Of a DNA stretch of 15,960 bases, positions 9,091 to 15,960 are shown in pieces (position 1 is the first letter of the stretch; the number at the start of each line of letters is the position of its first letter). Location of the stretch: positions 1 to 15,960 of the forward strand of contig WGDF01000390.1 of NCBI GenBank assembly GCA_015493405.1, given 5' to 3'. The translations under genes and the position numbers were made by a program. Source of the stretch: Flavobacteriaceae bacterium. GTDB lineage: Bacteria; Bacteroidota; Bacteroidia; Flavobacteriales; Flavobacteriaceae. The notes below the pieces were generated by a model. The model searched no databases, had not been told where the DNA came from, and saw nothing but the letters and a program-made list of their open reading frames with translations.

Positions 9091-9110
9091 CACATCTGTA
9101 ATAGATTTTT

Positions 9111-9692
9111 ATGCGCTTACTATTTTCGTTTATTATTGGTATTTTATTCACTCCGGCGATGTTAGCACAAGCGTCGCCAGCTCCTATTGCTGTTTACATC
9201 AAACAAGATAAAGACAGCATCCCCTTGAATAATCAAACAGTTAAACTCAAAAGAAAACCTTTTACCCTGATTTTTGTTTACAACGAACCGGATCGGTATA
9301 ACGGCATCTATGTCAACACTTCTTTTACCAAGGATTATTACAATTTAGAACCCTCGGAAACCATCAAAGATTTGAATTATTTGCCCCAAAAGGTTTATTC
9401 AGAGCACAAATTTAATCCCAAAAAAGAACTAAAAGTCAATCCCGAGTTTTTTCAATACTTTGGATACAAACCACATGCCAATTGGAATAAATTTGACCGC
9501 TTAATCAAACGCGACGGTAAAATAATCGCCTATCGTAAAGTCAAAAATTTTTATGTTGTCGATGAAAAAGAAAATATACCGGTTGAAAAAATGCGCTTTA
9601 GCATTTATCTGATTTTTGATATTATCAACCAAAAAACCGGTCATTTTTTTAATAAGGAAATTTACCGGTCTAAAGCCAAATTGAAATTTTAA
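9111..9692 (+). CDS. Exported protein of unknown function
   Basis: A 193-residue protein that I do not recognise. It starts with a typical signal peptide: Arg2, a hydrophobic core (about residues 3-18), and small residues near LAQA (18-21), suggesting Sec export with cleavage around residue 19-21. There is no cysteine for a lipobox, so it is probably periplasmic or outer-membrane associated and not a lipoprotein. The mature part is basic and rich in Lys, Tyr, Phe and Asn, without further membrane helices or obvious repeats; it alternates beta-like stretches (KPFTLIFVYN, IAYRKVKNFYVV, MRFSIYLIFDI). Codon use looks like that of the neighbours. It is transcribed alone, divergently from ffh, and its stop codon overlaps that of the convergent DUF2797 gene. 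A real gene is supported by the signal peptide, a plausible promoter and the lack of competing frames. No function is assigned. Confidence 0.8.
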   Translation: MRLLFSFIIGILFTPAMLAQASPAPIAVYIKQDKDSIPLNNQTVKLKRKPFTLIFVYNEPDRYNGIYVNTSFTKDYYNLEPSETIKDLNYLPQKVYSEHKFNPKKELKVNPEFFQYFGYKPHANWNKFDRLIKRDGKIIAYRKVKNFYVVDEKENIPVEKMRFSIYLIFDIINQKTGHFFNKEIYRSKAKLKF

Positions 9693-10480
9693 AACGACCA
9701 GCCTACCACATAACCCGAATGGTTGCGCACATTAAAAACCCTACCGTCTTCAAAAATTAAATATTGTCCTTTAATACCCATTAATTTGCCCGAAAATTCC
9801 GGTGTTTTCTTTAAGTTTATACTTTTGACTTTTTCAGGGTGTTTTAAAATCGGATAAGCGATGGAAGTGATGTCATCATTTTCTAACCAATACGTTAATA
9901 ATTCTTCATTTAAATAAGATTTAACTTGCTTTTTGACTTCCCGCAATTTTTTATCTGTCGTTACGCCTTTTAACATTTTTTGCCAGCCTGTTTTATCAGT
10001 AATATGTTGTTTAATCAGAACTTCAGCTTGCCCTGCCAAATAACGATTCGGGGTCTCTAAAATAGCCATAGCAGCATCTGCACCTTGATCTATCCATCGA
10101 TAAGGCACTTGCGATTTTCGCGTTACCCCAACTTTGATATCGCTGGTCTTGGCCAAATAAACAATATGAGGTTGCAACTGTACTTCTTGCTCATAAGCTA
10201 AATCGCGATGCGCAACACCCAAATGTGCCTGACTCAATTCAGGTTTCATCACCCACTCGCCCACTTGCGGACTCTCAAAATAACATTTCTTACACATTCC
10301 TTGGGCAAAAATCGGTAGATCTTGACCGCAACTCAAACATTCATAAGCTTTAAAACTTATTTTTATTTCCTTTTCAAGTAAATTATTTAGAATGATAAAA
10401 TCCTCCCCCATATCCAAAAAATAATTTACCGGCTGTGCCCATTCGGTCGGTATTCGTTTTAAAACACTTTCGTAATACAT
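9689..10480 (-). CDS. DUF2797 family zinc-ribbon protein
   Basis: A 263-residue protein matching the DUF2797 family. A zinc-ribbon-like CxxC pair is present as C48-x2-C51 and C63-x2-C66 (CLSCGQ and CKKCYF). It is followed by the family's most conserved block: VYLA (107-110), IKVGVTR (115-121), RWIDQGA (128-134), then AGQAE with Glu153, and DKTGW. The order of VYL, KVG, a downstream Arg128 and a helix-borne Glu153 resembles the core layout of GIY-YIG/T5orf172 nuclease domains; that link is my inference and not a demonstrated activity. No signal peptide or membrane segment is present, so it is probably cytoplasmic. The start is supported by conserved-looking N-terminal sequence and by the divergent GH3 gene 40 bases away. 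The stop overlaps that of the convergent exported-protein gene. Confidence 0.85.
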   Translation of the reverse strand: MYYESVLKRIPTEWAQPVNYFLDMGEDFIILNNLLEKEIKISFKAYECLSCGQDLPIFAQGMCKKCYFESPQVGEWVMKPELSQAHLGVAHRDLAYEQEVQLQPHIVYLAKTSDIKVGVTRKSQVPYRWIDQGADAAMAILETPNRYLAGQAEVLIKQHITDKTGWQKMLKGVTTDKKLREVKKQVKSYLNEELLTYWLENDDITSIAYPILKHPEKVKSINLKKTPEFSGKLMGIKGQYLIFEDGRVFNVRNHSGYVVGWSF

Positions 10481-10503
10481 ATTTTTTTATTAAATTGAAT
10501 GCC

Positions 10504-10511
10504 TAAATATA
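10504..10511 (-). promoter_or_regulatory. Candidate -7 element for the DUF2797 gene in the 40-base divergent spacer
   Basis: On the - strand this reads TATATTTA, one base away from TAnnTTTG, 23 bases before the DUF2797 start codon, a spacing equal to that at gcvH and ffh. The divergent spacer (10481-10520) is only 40 bases, so the GH3 promoter on the other strand must overlap it or extend into the DUF2797 5' end. I see no clear -7 element on the + strand there. Confidence 0.35.
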
Positions 10512-10520
10512 CACATAATT

Positions 10521-12044
10521 ATGCAAATTAGTTGGATTAATTCTATTGCTTCATGGTGGTTTAGCAAACGCTTATCAGATTTACGTTTGTTTGTCAAAAA
10601 TCCGATTAATACCCAAGAGGAACAACTTCGTTTACTGATTGAAAGTGCCCGAAATACCCAATTCGGACAACAATACAATTTTGACCAAATCGAAAGTATA
10701 GCCCAATTCCAAGAGGATGTTCCCCTAAACGATTACAATACTTTACTCCCTTATATTGATACGATGATGCAAGGGAAATCCGATGTTTTATGGCCCGGAA
10801 AGATTAAATGGTTTGCCAAATCCAGCGGCACAACAGCGACCCGAAGCAAATTTATTCCGGTCAGTCAAGAGGCACTCGAATTTAATCACTATCAAGGTGC
10901 CAGAGATGTTTTGGCTTTTTATCTGCATAATTATCCCGAATCGAAACTATTACAAGGGAAAACCCTAAAATTAGGCGGCAGTAAAAAGCGTTTCAAACAC
11001 TACGAGGCTGATGTCGGCGACCTGTCTGCTATTTTAATAGAAAACATGCCATTCTGGGCCAATATGGTAACCGTTCCCGAGAAAAAAACCGCTTTGATGA
11101 CTGATTGGGAACAAAAACTAAATAGGATTATTCAAGAAGCATTGCCGGCCAACTTAACCGGATTGGCAGGCGTCCCTTCTTGGATGATGATGCTCCTAAA
11201 AGAAGTCTTGAAACAAACGAAAAAAAAACATGTTTTAGAAGTCTGGCCCGAATTGGAAGTTTTTTTTCACGGAGGCGTTAGTTTTACCCCATATAAAGAT
11301 GCTTATCATCAATTATTTCCGGATGATAAATTTCATTATATGGAAATATATAATGCTTCCGAAGGCTTTTTTGCCTTACAAGATCAAAAGGATTCTGATG
11401 ATTTATTGTTAATGCTCAATTATGGTATTTTTTATGAATTTATCCCTATGCAAGATTATAAAGGCTTGAATTCTGAACACATTATTTCTTTAAAAGACGT
11501 CGAAATCAATCAAAATTACGCCTTGGTCATCTCGACTAACGCCGGGCTTTGGCGCTACATCATAGGCGATACCATCCGGTTTACTTCCGTCAAACCTTAT
11601 CGCATCAAAATTACCGGACGCACCAAACATTTTGTCAATGCTTTTGGCGAAGAAGTCGTAATCGAAAATACCGATCGCGCTATTGCCATAGCCGCACACC
11701 AAACCAAAGCTGAAATTAAGGAATATACTTTAGCTCCCATTTTTATGAAAAAAGATAGAAAAGGAACGCACGAATGGCTGATAGAATTTGAAAAAGAACC
11801 GGATAATTGGCCCCGATTTAAACAAATTTTAGACCACACTTTGCAGGATTTGAATTCAGATTATGCAGCCAAACGCTATAAGAATTTAACGATGTCCGAA
11901 CCCGTTATTCATCGTGCTCAACAAGGGCTTTTTTACCAATGGCTCAGCCTAAAAAACAAATTAGGCGGACAAAATAAAGTACCGCGTTTATCCAATAATC
12001 GCAAATTGTTAGAAGAATTACACGCCTTAAATGAAAAACTGTAA
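10521..12044 (+). CDS. GH3 family acyl-adenylating protein
   Basis: A 507-residue member of the GH3 family, related to the plant auxin- and jasmonate-amido synthetases and to the wider ANL adenylate-forming enzymes. Such enzymes activate a carboxylic acid with ATP and transfer it to an amino group; substrates of the bacterial members are largely unknown. All three ATP/AMP-binding motifs are present: SSGTT at 101-105 within WFAKSSGTTATRSKFIP, YNASEG at 277-282, and YIIGD at 346-350 (Tyr346, Asp350). The hinge-like block RIKITGRTKHFVNAFGEE follows, leading to a smaller C-terminal lid domain. There is no signal peptide; the N-terminus has several tryptophans (WINSIASWWF) typical of Bacteroidota homologues. 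The DUF58 gene starts 25 bases downstream, so they are likely co-transcribed. The protein looks intact and active by motif content. Confidence 0.92.
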   Translation: MQISWINSIASWWFSKRLSDLRLFVKNPINTQEEQLRLLIESARNTQFGQQYNFDQIESIAQFQEDVPLNDYNTLLPYIDTMMQGKSDVLWPGKIKWFAKSSGTTATRSKFIPVSQEALEFNHYQGARDVLAFYLHNYPESKLLQGKTLKLGGSKKRFKHYEADVGDLSAILIENMPFWANMVTVPEKKTALMTDWEQKLNRIIQEALPANLTGLAGVPSWMMMLLKEVLKQTKKKHVLEVWPELEVFFHGGVSFTPYKDAYHQLFPDDKFHYMEIYNASEGFFALQDQKDSDDLLLMLNYGIFYEFIPMQDYKGLNSEHIISLKDVEINQNYALVISTNAGLWRYIIGDTIRFTSVKPYRIKITGRTKHFVNAFGEEVVIENTDRAIAIAAHQTKAEIKEYTLAPIFMKKDRKGTHEWLIEFEKEPDNWPRFKQILDHTLQDLNSDYAAKRYKNLTMSEPVIHRAQQGLFYQWLSLKNKLGGQNKVPRLSNNRKLLEELHALNEKL

Positions 12045-12069
12045 CTTTACCGCTTCTTAAGTTTTACAT

Positions 12070-12981
12070 ATGATCAAACTTCAAAAAGATAATTACCAAT
12101 TACCACATCTGGAATTGCTGGCCAAACAAGTTGTCGAAGGAACTTTAGCCGGCTTACACAAAAGTCCGTTTCACGGTTATTCGGCCGAATTTATGGAGCA
12201 TAAAATATATGCGCCCGGAGAAAGTACCAAATTTATTGATTGGAAATTATTTGGCAAAACTGATAAACTCTATACCAAAAAGTTTGAAGATGAAACAAAT
12301 CTCAGAGCTCATTTTATCATTGACAATTCTTCTTCAATGCACTATCCCGAGCGCAACGGATTTGACATCAATCATTTAAACAAAATTCAATTTTCGGTTT
12401 TGGCTGCAGCTGCACTTATGGAAATCTTAAAACGGCAACGTGATGCTATTGGCTTGAGTGTTTATTCAAATACTTATGAATTTTATGCCCAAGAAAAAAA
12501 CAATCCCAAGCACCATCGTTTACTTTTGCAACAGCTCGAAACAATTTTAAACACGTCGAAACGCGGAAAAACAACGGAAACTTACCGGTATTTGCATGAA
12601 ATAGCAGAAAATATTCACCGTCGCAGTTTGATTGTTTTATTTACGGATTTGTGGGAAGTCCGCCAAAACAGAAACGAATTGTTCGAAGCTTTACACCATT
12701 TGAAATATAACAAACATCAAGTGTTGTTATGTCACGTTTTTGACCATCAAACCGAGTATGCTTTTGAGTTTCAAAACAAAGCGACCAAATTTGTAGACAT
12801 TGAGCATGGCAATGAACTCAATATTTACCCCGACCAACTTAAAACAGCTTATAAACAAGCGGTTGCTACTTATTTTAATCAGATCAAAGAAAGCTGCTAC
12901 CAATATCACATTGATTACCTATCGGCGGATATTAACTTAGGATTCAAACCTGTTTTATTACCTTTTTTACACGCCAAATAA
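12070..12981 (+). CDS. DUF58 family protein with vWA-like MIDAS motif
   Basis: A 303-residue DUF58 protein. The family is usually encoded beside MoxR AAA+ ATPases and Bat vWA proteins and is thought to act in assembly or stress functions at the cell envelope; its biochemical role is not settled. The N-terminal part has the typical GLHKSPFHGYSAEF and YAPGESTKFIDWKLFGKTDKLYTKKFE segments. The vWA-like fold is indicated by a metal-ion-dependent adhesion motif DxSxS at Asp85-Ser87-Ser89 (IIDNSSSM), a GKTT stretch near Thr168, and a hydrophobic strand ending in FTD (Asp193). No transmembrane segment or signal peptide is visible, so it is probably cytoplasmic. It lies 25 bases after the GH3 gene and ends 1 base from the convergent batE. 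No moxR is adjacent, unlike the common arrangement. Confidence 0.9.
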   Translation: MIKLQKDNYQLPHLELLAKQVVEGTLAGLHKSPFHGYSAEFMEHKIYAPGESTKFIDWKLFGKTDKLYTKKFEDETNLRAHFIIDNSSSMHYPERNGFDINHLNKIQFSVLAAAALMEILKRQRDAIGLSVYSNTYEFYAQEKNNPKHHRLLLQQLETILNTSKRGKTTETYRYLHEIAENIHRRSLIVLFTDLWEVRQNRNELFEALHHLKYNKHQVLLCHVFDHQTEYAFEFQNKATKFVDIEHGNELNIYPDQLKTAYKQAVATYFNQIKESCYQYHIDYLSADINLGFKPVLLPFLHAK

Positions 12982-12982
12982 A

Positions 12983-13735
12983 TCAATTGATGATCTTGAT
13001 ATCGGATTGTGGTATCCAAGCTTTTTTTCCATCAGCTAACTTGACCAAATCCCAATCACCATCTGCTTTTAAAAGACGAACTTTAGCGCCTTCATGGAGG
13101 CTGGCAACGACATCTGAAGTCAAATTGGGCTCTGTCATTAAGTCAACCTTTGGAGTGAAGATGATTGCATATTTAACCTCCGATTGTTTTTGCCCTAATG
13201 CCGCATTATACCACGTAAAAATCATCAAAAATAAACTCAACCACATCACTACAAAAGTTATACGCTTGGTATTGGCATTTTTGGTAAATAAGAAAATTAT
13301 GAAAACCAGAAGGCCTAAAAATGCACTAAAAACACTCAACCAAGCCCAAGTATCATAAGCAAACAAACGATTCATTTTGGTTTTAAATCGCGCTAAAATA
13401 TTTTGTGGTACGTGGTCTATTTTGTCTAATTTCATTTGGTTAGCCAATTGTAAATTGTAACGTGCATCTTCATCGTCCGGATTCAATTTTAAAGCTTTTT
13501 CGTAGTAATAGATAGAAGGTGCAATCCGGTTCAATTTGTAATAAGCATTACCCAAATTAAAATACAATTCCGGGGCAATACTATCGGTTTGCAAGGCTTT
13601 TTCATAAGCCGTAATGGCTGCTTGATAATCGCCCTTTTTATAAGCCTCATTAGCCTGTTTAAATAAACTTTCTGCATTTTGAGCGGCAAGGGTCAAACTC
13701 ATAAAAAAACTGATATATAGGCATATTGTTTTCAT
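12983..13735 (-). CDS. batE: BatE-like TPR and SH3 domain protein
   Basis: A 250-residue envelope protein. It begins with a signal peptide (hydrophobic core about residues 4-17, ending LAAQ), followed by tandem TPR units at about 21-54 and 55-88 (YFNLGNAYYKLNR, YYYEKALKLNPDD) and a partial third to about residue 100. Two membrane helices lie at about 131-150 and 158-177. The C-terminal 60 residues form a bacterial SH3-like domain (VDLMTEPNLTSDVVASLHEGAKVRLL split by a turn, then DWDLVKL and KAWIP). This architecture is that of BatE of the Bacteroidota Bat operon, linked to aerotolerance in Bacteroides fragilis; the exact role is unknown. It follows batD by 28 bases on the same strand, so the two form an operon. 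The SH3 and TPR modules suggest protein-protein or envelope-polymer contacts in the periplasm. Confidence 0.85.
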   Translation of the reverse strand: MKTICLYISFFMSLTLAAQNAESLFKQANEAYKKGDYQAAITAYEKALQTDSIAPELYFNLGNAYYKLNRIAPSIYYYEKALKLNPDDEDARYNLQLANQMKLDKIDHVPQNILARFKTKMNRLFAYDTWAWLSVFSAFLGLLVFIIFLFTKNANTKRITFVVMWLSLFLMIFTWYNAALGQKQSEVKYAIIFTPKVDLMTEPNLTSDVVASLHEGAKVRLLKADGDWDLVKLADGKKAWIPQSDIKIIN

Positions 13736-13763
13736 CGTAATATTTTTAAGACTTTAATCAAAT

Positions 13764-15572
13764 TTAAAAACTATTCATCAGAGCCTCTGCATCAGCAAAA
13801 TCCTCAGCCATTTTGGTTTTGGTAGCGGGTGCATAACGGGCCATATCACATCGATTCAACAAATCCATCAATAAAGCGATCGTTTTTTCCGGCACTTTTT
13901 TAGCTTCCAGTTTTTGACGAATAATATCGCGTGACATCTCGCTTGTATCAATTTTAAGTTGTGCCTTTAGAAAATTGTGTAACGCTTTTTCCAATTTGGC
14001 ATAAAAAGCTTCTTTTTCTCCAATTGATTTTTTGGCTTCTTTTAAAAATTTAGCAGCCCTATTCTTATTTCTTTTTTGTTGCTCCAAAACAGCATCATAA
14101 ACTCTGCCGGACCAATATTTATAATATCCAAAACCCACAAAAGCCAAGATGAAAGCAGTCAAAATCAAGATGTAAAACAATTTACTTTTGTAGAAATGAG
14201 CTTTTGTTTTTCTTGTAAAATGTGCTTTTTCTTTGATAAATCTGAAATCTACCGCATGGGCACTTGATTGGTTTAAAGTGTGATCTGCTGCATTGTTTTG
14301 ATAAGTTGCAGAATTGCCTTTCCCCGAGACAAATAAAATAATATCATCTGTTGTCCGGGTTATATATTGTCCGGTTTTCGGACTAAAATAAACAAAACGA
14401 ATGCCCGGAATGATAAATTTACCGGCTTGATTGGGCACAATAACATAATCATCTTGGACCAAACCGCGATTACCCGAAAAAGTCGTTTGCACTTTTTCGC
14501 TATGCTTGGGTTCATAAACTTCCAAACCCTCCGGTGCTTTGAGTTTAGGCAAATCAAAAAGCTTAAGATTACCGGTGCCTTGCACTTGTAAGCTAATATG
14601 AACGGGCTCACCCATATTAACTTGATTGTGGTCAATCTGTGTTTTGAAATTGAATTGACCTACAGCGCCCGAAAAATCAATAGGCTGGCCTTTCTTGGGT
14701 AAATCTTTGACTTTCAAAACCTTTTTACCGGAAGTTAAGCGTACCCGTTTTACCTCATAATCAGGCACTTGCATACCGAAAAAATTCCGATAAGCAGGCA
14801 CTTGCAAATCAATCTGTAAGGTTAAAGGGTTGAGGGTAAGCGTTCCAGCATGCTGGGGAAATAATAATTTTTTTCGTAAAATATAATACACATAAGGTTT
14901 CCCGTTTAGTTCCCCTCCAAAAGGCCCTGAAATATTTCTATTGACATCTTGGGCCCAAAAACCACTAAACTGTGGCTGGCCCGTTTCATTATAATTAACC
15001 ACCCCATAACTGTCCGGAATATATAATTTATAAACCAATCCGACCGGTTCATTCACATAAGGCTTATTGTTGGTCAACTCGGCTACTAAAACCGCCTTAT
15101 CAGCTTTCCCTTTGACGGTAATATTGTTATTTTTGGTAGTATTGGGGCTATAAGACGGATAAACTTGCGTATTGTTATTGGATGTTTGGCCTTTAACAAC
15201 TGTAATCGTTACCGGTTGCGTTTGATAGGTTTTGCCCCCTACTTCAATATGAGCCGGGCCAATCGTAAATTCCCCCGTTTTTACAGGTTGCAAAATATAA
15301 CTATAAGAGAAACTGGACGAACTCCTCCCATTGATATAAGAATACTCTTGCGATGTACTCGGACCCATAATCTTTCTAAAGCCATCAAATGCGGGAGGTG
15401 TAAAATTTCTTTGATTGATATTTCCCCCGTTAGAAGTTAGGGCAAAACTGACCCGTAAGCGTTCATCAGTGCCTAATTTATGTTTAGAAACTCTGGTATT
15501 GAAGCTTATTTGGGCTTGCAATTGACCCAATATCAATACCAAAAATAATGCTATATAGACGCGTTGTTTCAT
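13764..15572 (-). CDS. batD: BatD-like envelope protein (oxygen tolerance family)
   Basis: A 602-residue protein from the ATG at 15572. The frame extends 30 bases further to a TTG at 15602, but the ATG start puts Lys2 and Arg4 before a hydrophobic core and an AxA-like LQAQ end, a clean signal peptide, and is preferred. The mature region is long and beta-rich, with immunoglobulin-like repeats typical of BatD, such as VSFALTSNGGNINQ, ILQPVKTGEFTIGPAHIEVGGKTY, GTLTLNPLTLQI and GEPVHISLQVQGTGNLKLFDLP. A membrane helix lies at about residues 463-486 (FYILILTAFILAFVGFGYYK), leaving a cytoplasmic helical tail of about 115 residues. BatD is thought to act with BatA, BatB and BatC vWA and TPR proteins in the envelope. 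Here it pairs with batE only; the gene upstream is glnS, so batA, batB and batC are not adjacent. Confidence 0.88.
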   Translation of the reverse strand: MKQRVYIALFLVLILGQLQAQISFNTRVSKHKLGTDERLRVSFALTSNGGNINQRNFTPPAFDGFRKIMGPSTSQEYSYINGRSSSSFSYSYILQPVKTGEFTIGPAHIEVGGKTYQTQPVTITVVKGQTSNNNTQVYPSYSPNTTKNNNITVKGKADKAVLVAELTNNKPYVNEPVGLVYKLYIPDSYGVVNYNETGQPQFSGFWAQDVNRNISGPFGGELNGKPYVYYILRKKLLFPQHAGTLTLNPLTLQIDLQVPAYRNFFGMQVPDYEVKRVRLTSGKKVLKVKDLPKKGQPIDFSGAVGQFNFKTQIDHNQVNMGEPVHISLQVQGTGNLKLFDLPKLKAPEGLEVYEPKHSEKVQTTFSGNRGLVQDDYVIVPNQAGKFIIPGIRFVYFSPKTGQYITRTTDDIILFVSGKGNSATYQNNAADHTLNQSSAHAVDFRFIKEKAHFTRKTKAHFYKSKLFYILILTAFILAFVGFGYYKYWSGRVYDAVLEQQKRNKNRAAKFLKEAKKSIGEKEAFYAKLEKALHNFLKAQLKIDTSEMSRDIIRQKLEAKKVPEKTIALLMDLLNRCDMARYAPATKTKMAEDFADAEALMNSF

Positions 15573-15752
15573 CAGTTTAAAGATTATAATTTCATTGATC
15601 AATTTCTTAGATTATTGCATTTTGGAAAAAAATCCTTTGCCTTATTATTATTTATACCTTGATATTCTTTCCGATCATATAAATAAGAATCTATGCAGTT
15701 TCACGCTTCACTAAAACGGACTTCATCAAAACAACTTACAATTACTCAAGCC
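15573..15752. other. Spacer between glnS and batD
   Basis: A 180-base spacer with no gene. On the - strand, which carries both flanking genes, I find no full TAnnTTTG match and no strong GC-rich terminator hairpin after glnS. A short stem (ATTCTT / AAGAAT around a 16-base AT loop, near 15664-15691) is too weak to call. The batD-batE promoter is presumably here but is not recognisable to me. Confidence 0.5.
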
Positions 15753-15960
15753 TTATTTTTTCCATGTATCTCTCAAGGTTACCGTTCTGTTAAACACCAA
15801 ATTGTCAGATTTAGAGTCGGAATCAACAACAAAATAACCCAAACGGGTAAATTGGAATCGATCGCCGGGTTTAGCCTCTTGCAAATTTGGTTCCAAACGG
15901 GCTTTTCTGTCAATTTGTAAGCTATCGGGATTTAAAAAGTCCAAAAAATTACTGTCTTTA
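15753..15960 (-). CDS. glnS: Glutaminyl-tRNA synthetase, C-terminal end (partial)
   Basis: The last 68 codons of a class I synthetase, read from the right edge of the window; the start and catalytic core lie outside. The segment FLNPDSLQI, then LGYFVVDSDS and the terminal LVFNRTVTLRDTW match the distal end of the C-terminal anticodon-binding beta-barrel of bacterial GlnRS, which charges tRNA-Gln with glutamine. Bacterial GluRS enzymes have a helical C-terminal domain and lack this ending, so GlnRS is strongly preferred. Presence of GlnRS means direct charging of tRNA-Gln is available in this organism. It is on the same strand as batD-batE and 180 bases upstream of batD. Confidence 0.9.
   Translation of the reverse strand, partial: KDSNFLDFLNPDSLQIDRKARLEPNLQEAKPGDRFQFTRLGYFVVDSDSKSDNLVFNRTVTLRDTWKK

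Noticed and set aside
8947..9110. Possible 4.5S SRP RNA gene next to ffh
   Set aside because: No GC-rich hairpin or the conserved SRP RNA internal-loop sequence is visible in this AT-rich spacer.
12042..12049. TAACTTTA before the DUF58 gene, considered as a separate promoter
   Set aside because: It lacks the final G of TAnnTTTG, begins at the GH3 stop codon and has no -33 match; co-transcription with the GH3 gene is simpler.
12987..13358. A 123-codon open frame on the + strand opposite batE
   Set aside because: It lies wholly antisense to batE, which has clear TPR, membrane and SH3 features; its translation has no recognisable domain.
15703..15732. Two adjacent 15-base units with 10 of 15 matching positions downstream of glnS, considered as a tandem repeat
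   Set aside because: Only two copies, low identity and a region of simple composition; this level of similarity is expected by chance.
15693..15920. A 75-codon + strand frame at the right end
   Set aside because: Most of it is antisense to the glnS 3' end, which matches GlnRS strongly; the rest falls in the spacer without a promoter or coding signal.

Overview
The window reads as a chromosomal housekeeping segment of a Bacteroidota bacterium, most likely class Flavobacteriia. The evidence is a type IX secretion translocon gene (sprA), AT-rich DNA, TAnnTTTG-type promoter -7 elements, little Shine-Dalgarno signal, and Bacteroidota-style Bat, DUF2797 and GH3 proteins. I see no insertion sequence, phage gene, CRISPR array, rRNA or tRNA. 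Species cannot be told from this sequence alone.

Layout: (1) Bases 1-6711, + strand: the 3' four-fifths or so of sprA (5' end outside the window), then gcvH with its own promoter, then a small VanZ-like membrane protein gene overlapping gcvH. (2) Bases 6713-8946, - strand: ffh followed by folD. (3) Bases 8947-9110: a divergent promoter region. (4) Bases 9111-9692, + strand: an exported protein of unknown function. (5) Bases 9689-10480, - strand: a DUF2797 zinc-ribbon protein. (6) Bases 10521-12981, + strand: a GH3-family adenylating enzyme followed closely by a DUF58 (vWA-like) protein. (7) Bases 12983-15572, - strand: batD then batE. (8) Bases 15753-15960, - strand: the C-terminal end of glutaminyl-tRNA synthetase, running off the right edge.

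The genes alternate in short strand blocks. All three convergent junctions are packed to a 1-base gap or a 4-base overlap, so none has room for an ordinary terminator. Functionally the window mixes protein export (SprA in the outer membrane, Ffh at the inner membrane), one-carbon metabolism (GcvH and FolD), translation (GlnRS), and an incomplete set of Bat/aerotolerance-type genes (DUF58, BatD, BatE) arranged tail to tail instead of in one operon.

I do not find a clear new multi-gene system. The best leads are the GH3-DUF58 pair facing batE-batD, a possible GIY-YIG-like core in the DUF2797 protein, the uncharacterised exported 193-residue protein, and the compact convergent junctions.
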